Below, piece after piece: positions 1 to 10,928 of a stretch of DNA of 64,000 nt (position 1 is the first letter of the stretch; each line of letters begins with the position of its first letter). This DNA comes from Bacillota bacterium (GTDB taxonomy: Bacteria; Bacillota; SHA-98; UBA4971), in contig JAAZLO010000021.1 in assembly GCA_012689375.1 (NCBI GenBank), positions 1-64,000 on the forward strand, read 5' to 3'. The notes under the pieces were generated by a model, which worked only from the letters and a program-made list of their open reading frames with translations, did no database searches and was not told the DNA's origin. The position numbers were made by a program, and so were the translations under genes.

Positions 1-300
1 ATCTTAGTGGACGCCGAAACAATACCTGTCCCTACCCCACAAACCGGGCTTATCAAGGGGGATATCATATCTTACAGTATTTCCGCTGCATCCATAATAG
101 CTAAGGTCACAAGAGACAGAATGTGTACGCTTTGGCATGAGGAGTTCCCTAATTACGGTATTGCCTCAAATAAAGGTTATTATACAAAGGAACATCTAGA
201 ATCCCTTTTGAAATATGGGCCTTGTCCGATACACAGAAGATCCTTCATAAGAAAACCGCTTTTGAAACATTCCAATCTCACCTTCAATTTCGGTTCTTAA
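1..300 (+). CDS. rnhB: Ribonuclease HII, C-terminal part (5' end outside window)
   Basis: Frame open from base 1; motif ISYSISAASIIAKVTRDRM...GYYTKEHLESLLKYGPCPIHRRSF typical of RNase HII; position upstream of yraN/comM. Confidence 0.9.
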   Translation: MLVDAETIPVPTPQTGLIKGDIISYSISAASIIAKVTRDRMCTLWHEEFPNYGIASNKGYYTKEHLESLLKYGPCPIHRRSFIRKPLLKHSNLTFNFGS

Positions 301-414
301 AATAAAACTCCCGATAAGTGCTAACCTAATATATGGAAGGAAAACCAAGCCATTCCGGAGAAATAACAATTCCCGGGAATTTCTGGTTATTGCATATATA
401 AAAGGGGTGCATAA

Positions 415-786
415 ATGACCTTGCACAACAGGGAAATAGGTCTGTACGGTGAAAATATTGCCGCGGAATATTTAAAAATATCAGGGCTTTCAATTCTTTG
501 TAGAAATTACCGTTCCAGATGTGGGGAAATTGATCTCATTGCCAAGGACGGCGACACTATTGTATTTGTTGAAGTTAAAACAAGAAGAAGCCTAAAATTT
601 GGGGAAGCTACAGAGCAGATTACGGGAGTAAAGCAAAGAAAGATAATGGCGGTGGCAAATGAGTATCTCTCGAAGACAGGGTGCTTAGGATATAACGGGA
701 GGTTTGATGTACTGGCCGTCCGGGTATTACCGGGCGGCGGAATAAAGATAAAGTGGATAAAAAGTGCCTTTGACGGGTGGAGGTGA
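415..786 (+). CDS. yraN: YraN/UPF0102 family endonuclease-like protein
   Basis: GEIDLIAKDGDTIVFVEVKTRRS nuclease-like motif; gene context. Confidence 0.9.
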   Translation: MTLHNREIGLYGENIAAEYLKISGLSILCRNYRSRCGEIDLIAKDGDTIVFVEVKTRRSLKFGEATEQITGVKQRKIMAVANEYLSKTGCLGYNGRFDVLAVRVLPGGGIKIKWIKSAFDGWR

Positions 787-791
787 ATCTT

Positions 792-2342
792 ATGCCTGCA
801 AAGATCCCCGGTGGTGCCATATTAGGTATTGACGGATGCTTAGTTTATGTTGAAGTTGATGTTGCACCGGGGTTGCCTTCCTTTGAAATAGTAGGGTTAC
901 CTGATGCGGCTATACGTGAAGCCAGAGAAAGGGTCAGGTCTGCCCTTAGAAATTCCGGTTATGATTTCCCTTTGGGAAGGATAACCGTAAACTTGGCACC
1001 TGCCATGATGCGTAAAGGAGGGGCAGGTTTTGATCTGCCGATAGCGATTGGTATTCTGTCGGCAGTTGGTAAGATTGATAAGAAAAAAGCCGCAAATTGT
1101 GTATTTGCAGGGGAATTATCCTTGGACGGTAGTGTAAAAGGTACATCAGGCGTACTATCGATTGCCCTAGCTACAAAAAAGCAAGGATTTCGCCAGATGA
1201 TAGTTGCCAAGCCTAATATGGGTGAGGCTGCGTTTATTGATGGATTAGATGTATATGGTGTAGGTACCCTGAATGAGGCACTTCAGCATCTGAGCGGTGT
1301 AAAATTCATAGAAAAAACAAAACAAACAGATGTTTTATCATTGTCGGTACCTCCGGGAAATGTAGACTTCCAAGATGTGGCAGGCCAGGAGCATGCAAAG
1401 CGTGTATTGGAAATAGCTGCAGCGGGAGGCCATAATGTCCTGATGGTCGGCCCGCCCGGCTCAGGCAAGACTATGTTGGCTAGGAGACTTTATACTATTC
1501 TTCCACCTTTATCCCGGGATGAAGCCATAGAAGTTACTAAGGTATATAGTGCCTTAGGATTATTACCTTCAGGTAGCAGTGTAATTTCTGAACGCCCTTT
1601 TCGAAGTCCCCATCATACGATTTCTCCTGCAGGCCTTATCGGAGGGGGCCGCCTTCCGAAACCGGGAGAGATATCCCTTGCACACAGGGGGGTCCTTTTC
1701 CTTGATGAACTCCCCGAATTTGGCAGCCATGTATTGGATGCATTAAGGCAGCCTATGGAAGATGGGTTTGTGACTGTGGCAAGGGTCGGGAGTGTAGCTG
1801 TGTTTCCAAGCAGATTTATGCTTTTAGGGGCTATGAATCCTTGCCTGTGTTTTAAGAGAGCCGATATTGAAGGAGTAAATTTTTGTACATGTTCACCTGC
1901 TGCAATAAGAAGGTACCTTCGTAGATTATCAGGGCCTTTGCTTGATAGGATTGATCTTCATATTGAAGTTGGGCAAATTGGAGTTTATGATCTTACCACG
2001 ATAAAGGCCGGTGAAAAATCAATAGATATAAGGGAAAGGGTTATGAGAGTGCGGGATATACAGACTGAAAGATTCTTGGGAACACAGATCCGTTTCAATG
2101 CGGAAATGGGATCAAACGAGATCAAAGTTTATTGTGACTTAACTGAGAGTGCCGAATCTCTCCTTTATTCTGCAATTGCCGGCCTTGGGTTATCCGTTCG
2201 TTCATATATCAGGACTATAAAAGTTTCCAGGACCATAGCAGATCTTGAGGGGAGCCGAAAAATACACGAACATCACATAACTGAAGCTACCGGCTACAGA
2301 ATGCCAGTTTTCGGTGCCTCATTACCGAACTTCCCTAATTAA
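792..2342 (+). CDS. comM: YifB/ComM family Mg-chelatase-like AAA ATPase
   Basis: Walker A GPPGSGKTMLARRL, FRSPHHTIS, GEISLAHRGVLFLDELPEF; ATG at 792 preferred over track start 777. Confidence 0.92.
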   Translation: MPAKIPGGAILGIDGCLVYVEVDVAPGLPSFEIVGLPDAAIREARERVRSALRNSGYDFPLGRITVNLAPAMMRKGGAGFDLPIAIGILSAVGKIDKKKAANCVFAGELSLDGSVKGTSGVLSIALATKKQGFRQMIVAKPNMGEAAFIDGLDVYGVGTLNEALQHLSGVKFIEKTKQTDVLSLSVPPGNVDFQDVAGQEHAKRVLEIAAAGGHNVLMVGPPGSGKTMLARRLYTILPPLSRDEAIEVTKVYSALGLLPSGSSVISERPFRSPHHTISPAGLIGGGRLPKPGEISLAHRGVLFLDELPEFGSHVLDALRQPMEDGFVTVARVGSVAVFPSRFMLLGAMNPCLCFKRADIEGVNFCTCSPAAIRRYLRRLSGPLLDRIDLHIEVGQIGVYDLTTIKAGEKSIDIRERVMRVRDIQTERFLGTQIRFNAEMGSNEIKVYCDLTESAESLLYSAIAGLGLSVRSYIRTIKVSRTIADLEGSRKIHEHHITEATGYRMPVFGASLPNFPN

Positions 2343-2351
2343 TAACCCGGG

Positions 2352-3449
2352 GTGTTGTCTGTGAAGGAAAGAGAAAGTATTATTGCCCTTAATACCATAG
2401 CAACAATCGGAGGTTACAGGCTTGCCAATCTTCTGAAACGATTCGGTTCAGCCAAATCGGCAATAAATGCCTCAGAACGGGATTTATGTCAGGTAAGAGG
2501 GATCGGTAAAAAAACCGCGCGGCGCATTATGGCCTTAAGAGACGGGCAAACAGCCATAGAGGAGACGCGAAAAGCCAAAGAGTCAGGGGTGGATATAGTT
2601 ATTCAAGGAGATACTTTATATCCTTCAGCCCTGCTTAATATCACGTACCCACCTCCTGTTATTTATATTCTTGGGGACATTTTACCGTCTGATGCCTTTT
2701 CAATAGCAGTTGTAGGTTCAAGAAAGCCGGGTTATTATGGAACATGTACTGCTTGGAATTTATCAAAAAATGCAGCAGAGGAAGGTTTCACAGTTGTATC
2801 AGGTATGGCCAGGGGTATTGATTCCGCTGCACACCGTGGAGCCATTGCCGGAGGCGGAAGGACCATAGCCGTTCTGGGTTGTGGTGTTGACGTCGTATAC
2901 CCCCCGGAAAATAATGAACTTGCCGATAGAATAAAGAGGAATGGAGCAATAATAAGTGAATTCCCCTTTGGTACATGCCCGTTTCCACAAAACTTTCCAA
3001 GGCGCAACAGAATTATCAGCGGGTTAGCCATGGGTGTAGTTATAGTGCAAGCCGGGAAATCAAGTGGTGCCCTTATCACTGCAGATTTTGCCTTAGAACA
3101 AGGGAAGGAAGTTTTTGCTGTTCCCGGTGAAATAAAAAACCCCCTTTCTTGTGGGACTCATAGTCTTATTAAGCAAGGTGCGGTACTCATAGAAGGAATC
3201 AGTGATATCCTTGAGGAACTCCGGATACCAATAACAAGAGAACACAGCATAGGGAATAACCCAAAACAGAAGGATATATCTCCATATGAAGAGAAAGTCT
3301 TGACAGTGTTGGGCTTTTCACCTATGACTACTGATGATATAGTGATTGCAACAGGGCTTTCCGCACCAACCGTTACCTGTACCCTTGTTGATTTGCAATT
3401 GAGAGCTATGATATCACGGGTTGCAGGTGGCTATATAAGTCTTGGGTAA
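2352..3449 (+). CDS. dprA: DNA processing protein DprA
   Basis: SGMARGIDSAAHRGAI, GCGVDVVYPPEN, FPRRNRIISGLA motifs. Confidence 0.93.
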   Translation: MLSVKERESIIALNTIATIGGYRLANLLKRFGSAKSAINASERDLCQVRGIGKKTARRIMALRDGQTAIEETRKAKESGVDIVIQGDTLYPSALLNITYPPPVIYILGDILPSDAFSIAVVGSRKPGYYGTCTAWNLSKNAAEEGFTVVSGMARGIDSAAHRGAIAGGGRTIAVLGCGVDVVYPPENNELADRIKRNGAIISEFPFGTCPFPQNFPRRNRIISGLAMGVVIVQAGKSSGALITADFALEQGKEVFAVPGEIKNPLSCGTHSLIKQGAVLIEGISDILEELRIPITREHSIGNNPKQKDISPYEEKVLTVLGFSPMTTDDIVIATGLSAPTVTCTLVDLQLRAMISRVAGGYISLG

Positions 3450-3498
3450 TATGGAGGGAAAGCCCGGGGGTGCCGAGTATTAGGGGAGTGTAATAACA

Positions 3499-5598
3499 TT
3501 GAAAAATCTTATTATTGTGGAATCACCTGCTAAAGCAAAAACAATAGAAAGATTGCTTGGTTCAAATTATCAGGTGAAAGCATCTGTCGGTCATGTACGG
3601 GATTTGCCTAAAAGTAGGCTTGGTGTGGATATAGAAAATAACTATGCACCCCATTATATTACTATCCGCGGTAAAGGCGGTACTATCCGTAAGCTCAAAA
3701 ATGCAGTCGGGAAATCAGATCAAGTACTGCTTGCAACCGACCCTGACAGGGAAGGGGAGGCAATATCCTGGCATTTGGCACAGGCTCTGGGCCTTGAATC
3801 CGGCGTACCCTGCCGGATTGAATTTCATGAAGTAACTGAAAAGGCCGTAAAAAATGCACTCAAGAATCCCAGGCCTATTCATATGGAAAGAGTTAATGCT
3901 CAACAGGCGCGAAGAATACTTGATCGTCTTGTGGGATATACTCTTAGCCCTTTTTTGTGGAAAAAAGTCCGCAAAGGGTTATCTGCAGGCAGAGTCCAAT
4001 CAGTTGCTGTAAGATTGATTTGTGACAGGGAGAAAGAAATCCAAGCTTTCAAACCTGAAGAATACTGGTCAATCATTGCCTTTTTAAAGAAGGACGGAGA
4101 AAGGCAGGAGTTTCCTGCAAAACTCCTTAGGAAGGCCGGAAGAAAAATCAAAATTCATAATGCGAAGGAAGCCCAATCGGTTCTTGGGGATTTAAAAAAC
4201 GAAACATTTGTTGTTTCTAAAGTGCTGGAGAGGGAAAGAAGGCGGAATCCGGCACCTCCTTTTACCACAAGTACGCTTCAACAGGAGGCTTCAAGAAAAC
4301 TAGGATATGGAGCCCGCAAAACAATGAGGATTGCCCAAGAGTTATATGAAGGGTTGGAAATTGATTCCCTGGGCAATACAGGCCTCATAACATACATTCG
4401 AACTGATTCAGTGAGGATTGCATCTGAGGCTGAATCAGATGCCAGATCCTTCATTAAAAACATGTATGGAGATGATTATGTTCCTAAAAAACCTAGACGA
4501 TATAGGAGGAAGGCTGCAGCCCAAGATGCCCACGAGGCCATCCGCCCAACATCAGTCACGCGTCTTCCTGACGATTTAAAGAAACATCTATCTGGAGATC
4601 AATACAGGTTATACAAACTCATTTGGGATAGATTTTTAGCAAGTCAGATGGAATCAGCGGTTTTCGATACCGTCCGCGTAGATATTAGAGCTAAGGATTA
4701 TTTATTCAGAGCAACAGGTTCCAAGGTGAAGTTCCCTGGGTTTACCATTGTGTATTTGGAAGGAACGGACAATCGTGAGGAAAATGAATCGATTCTGCCT
4801 GAACTTTCCGAGGCTGAAAGCCTGCATTTATCAAGACTTGAGGATAAACAACACTTTACCGAACCGCCGGCACGTTTTAATGAGGCTACACTTGTAAAGG
4901 CCCTTGAAGAAAACGGTATAGGCAGACCCAGCACATATGCGCCTATAATTGAAACAATCTTAAGGCGGGACTATGTTGTTGTTGAGGACAAGAGATTCCA
5001 CCCGACACAATTAGGGTTTGTTGTGGTGGATGTCTTAAACCAAGCCTATCCGAATGTTGTGGACGTAGCCTTCACTGCTGATATGGAAACTAAACTGGAT
5101 AAAATCGCCGAAGGTAAACTTGAATGGGTGGATGTTATTGATGAATTTTATCCGCCCTTTAAAAAGACAGTGGATGAAGCCGAGGAGCGGGTTGAAAGGG
5201 TAAAAATGCCGGAGGAGGTCACAAGCGAGCTTTGTCCCGAATGTGGCCGCAATCTTGTGGTAAAACACGGTAGATTCGGAGCGTTTTTAGGGTGTCAAGG
5301 CTATCCTGATTGTAAATTTACCAAGGCAATTCGCCGTTCCACAGGGGTTAATTGTCCCTTATGCGGAGAAGAAATAGTTGAGCGAAAGACAAAAAAAGGC
5401 AGAAGATTTTATGGGTGTGCCGGGTATCCCGAATGTAAGTTTTCCACATGGTATGTACCAGTTAAGAAATCGTGCCCCAAATGTCAGGCTTTCCTTGTTA
5501 AACGTGGAGGTAAAAAAGGGTATCTTGCATGTATCAGGGAGGATTGCGATTATAGGGAAGGCGATAAGCCCAAGGCGTCTTCTGATTCAGATACTTAA
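3499..5598 (+). CDS. topA: DNA topoisomerase I, with three C-terminal Cys4 zinc-finger-like repeats
   Basis: KNLIIVESPAKAKTIERLL N-terminus; GLITYIRTDS active site; CPECG/CPLCG/CPKC repeats. Confidence 0.96.
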   Translation: MKNLIIVESPAKAKTIERLLGSNYQVKASVGHVRDLPKSRLGVDIENNYAPHYITIRGKGGTIRKLKNAVGKSDQVLLATDPDREGEAISWHLAQALGLESGVPCRIEFHEVTEKAVKNALKNPRPIHMERVNAQQARRILDRLVGYTLSPFLWKKVRKGLSAGRVQSVAVRLICDREKEIQAFKPEEYWSIIAFLKKDGERQEFPAKLLRKAGRKIKIHNAKEAQSVLGDLKNETFVVSKVLERERRRNPAPPFTTSTLQQEASRKLGYGARKTMRIAQELYEGLEIDSLGNTGLITYIRTDSVRIASEAESDARSFIKNMYGDDYVPKKPRRYRRKAAAQDAHEAIRPTSVTRLPDDLKKHLSGDQYRLYKLIWDRFLASQMESAVFDTVRVDIRAKDYLFRATGSKVKFPGFTIVYLEGTDNREENESILPELSEAESLHLSRLEDKQHFTEPPARFNEATLVKALEENGIGRPSTYAPIIETILRRDYVVVEDKRFHPTQLGFVVVDVLNQAYPNVVDVAFTADMETKLDKIAEGKLEWVDVIDEFYPPFKKTVDEAEERVERVKMPEEVTSELCPECGRNLVVKHGRFGAFLGCQGYPDCKFTKAIRRSTGVNCPLCGEEIVERKTKKGRRFYGCAGYPECKFSTWYVPVKKSCPKCQAFLVKRGGKKGYLACIREDCDYREGDKPKASSDSDT

Positions 5599-5602
5599 TA
5601 TT

Positions 5603-6943
5603 GTGGTAGGTGTAGATGAATTGATAAACGGAAAAGGGGTTCTTGTAATAGGAGGTGGGATTGCGGGCAGTGAAGCTGCCTGGCAAATGGCTAGGAAGAA
5701 CATTAAGGTTGTTCTTGCAGAAATGAGGCCCCATGTAATGACCCCTGCTCATACCACTTCTGATTTTGCGGAACTAATATGTTCAAATTCGTTGGGATCT
5801 GACAGCATCCGAAATGCCTCAGGTATTCTCAAAGAAGAATTAAGAACCTATGGATCTTTAATTATGAGATGTGCAGAAAGTGCAAGAATCCCTGCAGGGT
5901 CCGCATTAGCCGTGGAAAGAAAAAAGTTTTCATATCTCGTTACTTCTTATATTAAAAGATCCCCGAATATTCATATATTAAGGGAGGAAATCACGGATAT
6001 TCCTAATCACAGACCTTTAATAATTGCCGGTGGTCCGTTGATATCCCCGGGTCTTGCCCGATCTGTCACAGAATTTACAGGCAAAAATAACCTTTACTTT
6101 TATGATGCGGTAGCCCCTATTGTTACTTTGGAATCCTGTGATATGTCCAGGATGTTTTGGGGTTCTAGATACGGACGGGGCGGTGATGATTATCTTAATT
6201 GTCCAATGACAAAAGAAGAATATGAACAGTTCCATGATGCCTTGATTTCCGCGGAAACTGCCCCGTTACATGAATTTGAGGACATGAAAATTTTTGAGGC
6301 ATGTATGCCTGTGGAGACTTTGGCTAAACGAGGGCGGGAATCCCTTGCATATGGACCCTTAAGGCCTGTCGGGCTTAAGGATCCGAATACAGGAAAGCGT
6401 CCGTACGCAGTAGTACAATTAAGGCCTGAGAATGTCAGGAGATCCCTTTTAAATATGGTAGGTTTTCAAACACGGCTTACATGGGGTGAACAGCGTCGGG
6501 TTTTCCGTATGATTCCGGGGTTGGAGAAAGCTGAATTTGTCAGATACGGGGTAATGCATAGAAATACTTTTGTTAATTCACCTGAAATCCTTACCCCTAC
6601 ACTACAGTGCAAGTTTGACAAAGCCCTGTTTTTTGCAGGCCAAATCTCCGGAGTTGAAGGGTACCTAGAGTCTGCGGCATCAGGGCTTGTCGCAGGAATA
6701 AATGCAGCCTATGAGGTGCTTGGCCTACCATGTCGCCAGTTCCCGAGGGAGACGATGATAGGTGCGCTTTGCAACTATATTACAACAAACCAAACCAGGA
6801 CATTTCAACCTATGAATGCAAACTTTGGAATTTTACCGGGAACCGATATGAGGCGCCGTAAAAAACCTGACAGGCTTGCTGTTGCTGTATCCTCTTTTGA
6901 GATCGCACACGATTTCGTGAAGACCCTCCGGGACAATGCATGA
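5603..6943 (+). CDS. trmFO: Methylenetetrahydrofolate--tRNA-(uracil-5-)-methyltransferase TrmFO
   Basis: VLVIGGGIAGSEAAWQMA FAD motif, LICSNSLGSD, GQISGVEGYLESAASGL; start moved to GTG 5603 because the track ORF overlaps topA by about 220 bp. Confidence 0.93.
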   Translation: MVGVDELINGKGVLVIGGGIAGSEAAWQMARKNIKVVLAEMRPHVMTPAHTTSDFAELICSNSLGSDSIRNASGILKEELRTYGSLIMRCAESARIPAGSALAVERKKFSYLVTSYIKRSPNIHILREEITDIPNHRPLIIAGGPLISPGLARSVTEFTGKNNLYFYDAVAPIVTLESCDMSRMFWGSRYGRGGDDYLNCPMTKEEYEQFHDALISAETAPLHEFEDMKIFEACMPVETLAKRGRESLAYGPLRPVGLKDPNTGKRPYAVVQLRPENVRRSLLNMVGFQTRLTWGEQRRVFRMIPGLEKAEFVRYGVMHRNTFVNSPEILTPTLQCKFDKALFFAGQISGVEGYLESAASGLVAGINAAYEVLGLPCRQFPRETMIGALCNYITTNQTRTFQPMNANFGILPGTDMRRRKKPDRLAVAVSSFEIAHDFVKTLRDNA

Positions 6944-6978
6944 AAAAACTACAGCACAAATGTCCCTCAAAGGAGGGG

Positions 6979-7007
6979 TTGATTGGCAATTCCTATTGTG
7001 ATACAAT
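6979..7007 (+). promoter_or_regulatory. Candidate sigma-A promoter for xerC-hslVU: TTGATT - 17 bp - TACAAT with extended -10 TGA
   Basis: TTGATT 6979-6984, TACAAT 7002-7007, TG at 6999-7000. Confidence 0.55.
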
Positions 7008-7070
7008 TCTGAAATGGAGAGGCTCATATAATTAATGTAATGTTTTGTTCTCCGTGAGGGAGAGATATTT

Positions 7071-7976
7071 GTGGCGGCCGGTGAGATTGATGATTTTCTT
7101 GGATATATTTCTATTATAAAGGGCTATTCATCCAATACGGTTATTGCATATGCCCATGATATTCAAACATTCGTCAGGTTTGCAGAGGATATCTGTGATG
7201 ATAAAGGGGATTTGGATTTATCCAGTATAACGCACCTCGAAATTAGAGCCTACCTTGCGAATCTTCAAAAAAAAGGCTACTCTCGGCGTACCATAGCCAG
7301 GAGAATTGCAGCTATCCGAGGTTTTTTCTCTTATCTTTGCAGAAAGGGAATTCTATCTCGAAATCCCGCGGAAAGCATTAAAATTCCAAGGGAAGGGCGT
7401 AAGATACCGCCTTTTCTCCGTGAGGATGAAGTTGTGTCACTTCTGCAATGCCCACCAAAGGATACCCCTTTCGGTATACGGGATCGCGCAATTTTGGAAG
7501 TGCTCTATGCTGCAGGCCTTCGTGTTGGAGAGCTGGTTGGTCTTAATCTTGATAGTATCGATCTTTCCACCGATTTTGTCAGGGTTCGCGGAAAGGGAGC
7601 CAAGGAAAGAATAGTCCCGATAGGTATAAAGGCTGTAGAGGCACTTAAAACTTACTTGGAGTATGGAAGGCCGAGGCTTGCATCTCAAGGGGAAGATTCC
7701 CTTGCCCTTTTTCTAAACTGTAACGGAACCAGGCTTTCTAAGCGTGCCATCGAAATCATGGTGGATAAATATATAGAAAAGGCGTCCATTGATAAAAACA
7801 TCAGTCCCCATGCCCTGAGGCATTCCTTTGCCACACATCTCCTAGATCGCGGGGCGGATCTTCGCGTCGTTCAGGAATTATTAGGTCATGCAACTGTCTC
7901 TACAACTCAAATCTATACACATATGACAAGAAAACGGCTTCGTACAGTATACGATAAAGCCCATCCACGGGCATAG
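7071..7976 (+). CDS. xerC: Tyrosine recombinase XerC/XerD family
   Basis: LYAAGLRVGELVGL...HALRHSFATHLLDRGADLRVVQELLGHATVSTTQIYTH catalytic motif; position between trmFO and hslV. Confidence 0.92.
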   Translation: MAAGEIDDFLGYISIIKGYSSNTVIAYAHDIQTFVRFAEDICDDKGDLDLSSITHLEIRAYLANLQKKGYSRRTIARRIAAIRGFFSYLCRKGILSRNPAESIKIPREGRKIPPFLREDEVVSLLQCPPKDTPFGIRDRAILEVLYAAGLRVGELVGLNLDSIDLSTDFVRVRGKGAKERIVPIGIKAVEALKTYLEYGRPRLASQGEDSLALFLNCNGTRLSKRAIEIMVDKYIEKASIDKNISPHALRHSFATHLLDRGADLRVVQELLGHATVSTTQIYTHMTRKRLRTVYDKAHPRA

Positions 7977-7991
7977 TATAGAAGGGCGGGG

Positions 7992-8540
7992 ATGTGTGTT
8001 TTGGTGAAACATGGATTACATGCTACGACGATAGTTGCGGTGAAGCTTGGTAATAATGTGGCTATTGCCGGCGATGGGCAGGTTACATTAGGTAATACCG
8101 TTATGAAGCATAAGGCGAAAAAAATTCGAAGGCTGTATGAGGGCAAGGTTATTGCAGGGTTTGCAGGGACCGCAGCCGATGCTTTTGCTTTATTTGAGCG
8201 ATTTGAGATAAAACTTGAGGAGTACCATGGGAATCTACCTAGGGCTGCAGTGGAGTTGGTGAAAGAATGGCGGCTTGATCGCGCGTTAAGGAGGCTTGAG
8301 GCCTTTTTGGTTGTTGCAGATAAATCTAACTTACTTATTATTTCAGGAAACGGGGATCTCATTGAACCTGATGACGGTATTGCAGCAGTGGGTTCAGGCG
8401 GGCCTATGGCTTTGGCAGCTGCTAAGGCTCTTATCAGCCATACAAACCTGGGCTGTGGTGAAATCGTAAAAGAAGCATTGAAAATTGTATCTTCCATATG
8501 CATATATACAAATAAGGAGATCTTGTGTGAGGAAATATGA
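7992..8540 (+). CDS. hslV: ATP-dependent protease subunit HslV
   Basis: [39 protein letters not shown]. Confidence 0.95.
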   Translation: MCVLVKHGLHATTIVAVKLGNNVAIAGDGQVTLGNTVMKHKAKKIRRLYEGKVIAGFAGTAADAFALFERFEIKLEEYHGNLPRAAVELVKEWRLDRALRRLEAFLVVADKSNLLIISGNGDLIEPDDGIAAVGSGGPMALAAAKALISHTNLGCGEIVKEALKIVSSICIYTNKEILCEEI

Positions 8541-8553
8541 AGGGGGCTTACAT

Positions 8554-9954
8554 GTGGGATGCCTTGAAGAATTAACACCCCGCGCAATCGTTGCAGAACT
8601 CGATAAATTTATAGTCGGACAAAACCAGGCCAAGAAATCGGTAGCGATTGCACTTCGTAACAGATACCGGCGTCTAAGCCTTGAGGGGTCGCTCCGTGAT
8701 GAAGTGATCCCTAAAAATATTTTAATGATAGGTCCTACAGGTGTGGGTAAGACTGAAATTGCCCGTAGATTGGCGAAGTTAGTTAATGCACCCTTTGCTA
8801 AAGTCGAAGCTACAAAATTTACTGAGGTCGGATATGTGGGAAGAGATGTAGATTCTATTGTTAGGGGCCTGGTGGAAAATGCAATTCGTATGGTGAGATC
8901 TGAAAAATTGTCTAAGGTTTACGATAAGGCAGAATCATCTGTTAATGAAAAGCTTTTAGATATTATGGCGCCTTTGCCTTCCCGGGAATCTACTAAAAAT
9001 CCTTTTGCCGTGATTATGGGGGAATTTACCGGACAACGAGACGATGAAGATTTTAAAAATGAATTAGAAAAAGTCGAGAAAAAAAGAATGGAGATCAGGG
9101 CAGAACTCCTTGCCGGCAAACTGGAAGATAAGATTATTGAAATATCTGTAGAAGACAAAACCCCCCCTATGCTTGAGGTTTTCAGTGGTGCCGGTGTAGA
9201 GGAAATGGGCATAAATATACAAGACCTTTTTGGTGGAAATTTCCCGGGAAAGACCCGGCGGAGACGGGTTCCGGTGCGGGAAGCCAGGAAGATCATAATC
9301 CATGAAGAGGCACAAAAGTTAATTGATATGGCAGAGGTTGAGCAAGAGGCTGTTGCCCGGGTTGAGCAGACAGGGATAGTCTTTATAGATGAATTAGACA
9401 AAATTGCAGGGAAAGAGAGAAGTGCGGGCCCCGATGTGTCCAGGGAAGGAGTCCAAAGGGATATATTACCTATTGTTGAGGGTTGTACAGTTACGACAAA
9501 ATATGGCCCTGTAAAAACAGATCATATATTGTTTATTGCTGCAGGGGCTTTTCATATGTCAAAGCCTTCAGACCTCATCCCTGAACTTCAGGGAAGATTC
9601 CCAATCCGTGTTGAACTTGACAATTTGACAAAAGAGGATTTTAAACGTATCCTTTGCGAACCTGATAATGCTTTGGTTAAGCAATATACTGCACTCTTAG
9701 CCACTGAAGATATTAAACTGGTCTTTACTGCGGACGCTATAGATGAAATTGCATCTATAGCCAGTGAAGTTAATGAAGAAACGGAAAATATAGGTGCAAG
9801 ACGGCTTCACACTGTAATGGAGAAACTTCTTGAAGACATATCTTTTAATGCCCCCGACTTGGGTTCGGAGGAAATTGAAATCGACAGGGATTATGTCAGG
9901 GAGAAACTCAGGGGTATTGTAATCAATAAGGATTTAAGCAGGTTTATCTTATAA
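8554..9954 (+). CDS. hslU: HslU ATPase subunit of HslUV
   Basis: [49 protein letters not shown]; start moved to GTG 8554 with RBS AGGGGG. Confidence 0.94.
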   Translation: MGCLEELTPRAIVAELDKFIVGQNQAKKSVAIALRNRYRRLSLEGSLRDEVIPKNILMIGPTGVGKTEIARRLAKLVNAPFAKVEATKFTEVGYVGRDVDSIVRGLVENAIRMVRSEKLSKVYDKAESSVNEKLLDIMAPLPSRESTKNPFAVIMGEFTGQRDDEDFKNELEKVEKKRMEIRAELLAGKLEDKIIEISVEDKTPPMLEVFSGAGVEEMGINIQDLFGGNFPGKTRRRRVPVREARKIIIHEEAQKLIDMAEVEQEAVARVEQTGIVFIDELDKIAGKERSAGPDVSREGVQRDILPIVEGCTVTTKYGPVKTDHILFIAAGAFHMSKPSDLIPELQGRFPIRVELDNLTKEDFKRILCEPDNALVKQYTALLATEDIKLVFTADAIDEIASIASEVNEETENIGARRLHTVMEKLLEDISFNAPDLGSEEIEIDRDYVREKLRGIVINKDLSRFIL

Positions 9955-10133
9955 TTTCCCATCAAGGTTTATTTTTATCTCAGAGGATATAGTCGGGGGT
10001 CATACAAATTCCGGTATTATATTTAAATCCGGGTCACTTTGATTTACCGATAGGACAAGCCTTGGGGAAGATCATCAGCCCGGGGCCTTAAAGACAAGGG
10101 AAGGGTTCGAAGCAGTTGAAGGAGGTTGTGTTT

Positions 10134-10919
10134 ATGAAAGCGCTACTAGAGAAATCACGGAGAATTAATCGCTTTATTCAGGATTCCCCTGAGTATCCAC
10201 TGAATTTGAAGGAATTTGCGGAAACACTGTCTGAAGAAACCGCGGCAAATATTTATATAGTAAGCCGCAGGGGCAAACTACTTGGATGTGCAACAATAAA
10301 TGGATTTGAATGTGATATAGTTGCCCGCCTTGTGGGTAACGGGGAATCCTTTCCCAAGGAATGTATGGATTGGCTTCTCAGAATAATCGAAACATCCGAC
10401 AACCTTCATCAGGATGAGGGAAAGTGTTTTCTGGATATGCACAGCCGGTGTATGCTTGGAAAAGCTTTGATAACTGTAATTCCAGTTTATTCAGGCGGTG
10501 ACAGACTTGCCACCTTAATGATGGCCAGGTTCGGTCAAGAATTTGATGGGAACGAGTTAGTTCTCGGGGAGTTTGCCGCCACGATTATTGGGATGGAAAT
10601 CTTACGTTCAAAAACTGATAAGGTTGAAGAAGAGGCAAGAAAGGAAGCTGCCGTCCAGATGGCTATGGATACCCTCTCATTTTCTGAACAGGAAGCAGTG
10701 GAACATATTTTCCGGGAACTTAACGGAGAGGAAGGCCTGCTTATAGCTAGTAAAATTGCAGATAAAGTAGGAATAACAAGATCAGTCATTGTTAATGCGC
10801 TCCGTAAATTCGAAAGTGCAGGTGTAATAGAATCCAGATCTTTAGGAATGAAAGGTACGTATATCCGTGTACTCAATGATAAGCTTCTGGATGAATTAGA
10901 AAGACTGCGAATCAGATAA
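10134..10919 (+). CDS. codY: GTP-sensing transcriptional repressor CodY
   Basis: LLEKSRRINRFIQ...; C-terminal winged HTH SKIADKVGITRSVIVNALRKFESAGVIESRSLGMKGTYIRVLN; ATG 10134 with RBS GAAGGAGG. Confidence 0.95.
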   Translation: MKALLEKSRRINRFIQDSPEYPLNLKEFAETLSEETAANIYIVSRRGKLLGCATINGFECDIVARLVGNGESFPKECMDWLLRIIETSDNLHQDEGKCFLDMHSRCMLGKALITVIPVYSGGDRLATLMMARFGQEFDGNELVLGEFAATIIGMEILRSKTDKVEEEARKEAAVQMAMDTLSFSEQEAVEHIFRELNGEEGLLIASKIADKVGITRSVIVNALRKFESAGVIESRSLGMKGTYIRVLNDKLLDELERLRIR

Positions 10920-10928
10920 ATTTGTAGG

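Noticed and set aside
5378-5602. N-terminal extension of the TrmFO track ORF overlapping topA
   Set aside because: Overlaps the zinc-finger coding end of topA out of frame; the FAD motif starts only after GTG 5603
7913-8587. 224-aa minus-strand ORF over hslV
   Set aside because: Shadow ORF of hslV and its neighbours, no motif
10103-10113. GGGTTCGAAGC resembling a tRNA T-loop upstream of codY
   Set aside because: No matching acceptor, D-arm or anticodon stem around it; only a chance GGTTCGAA string
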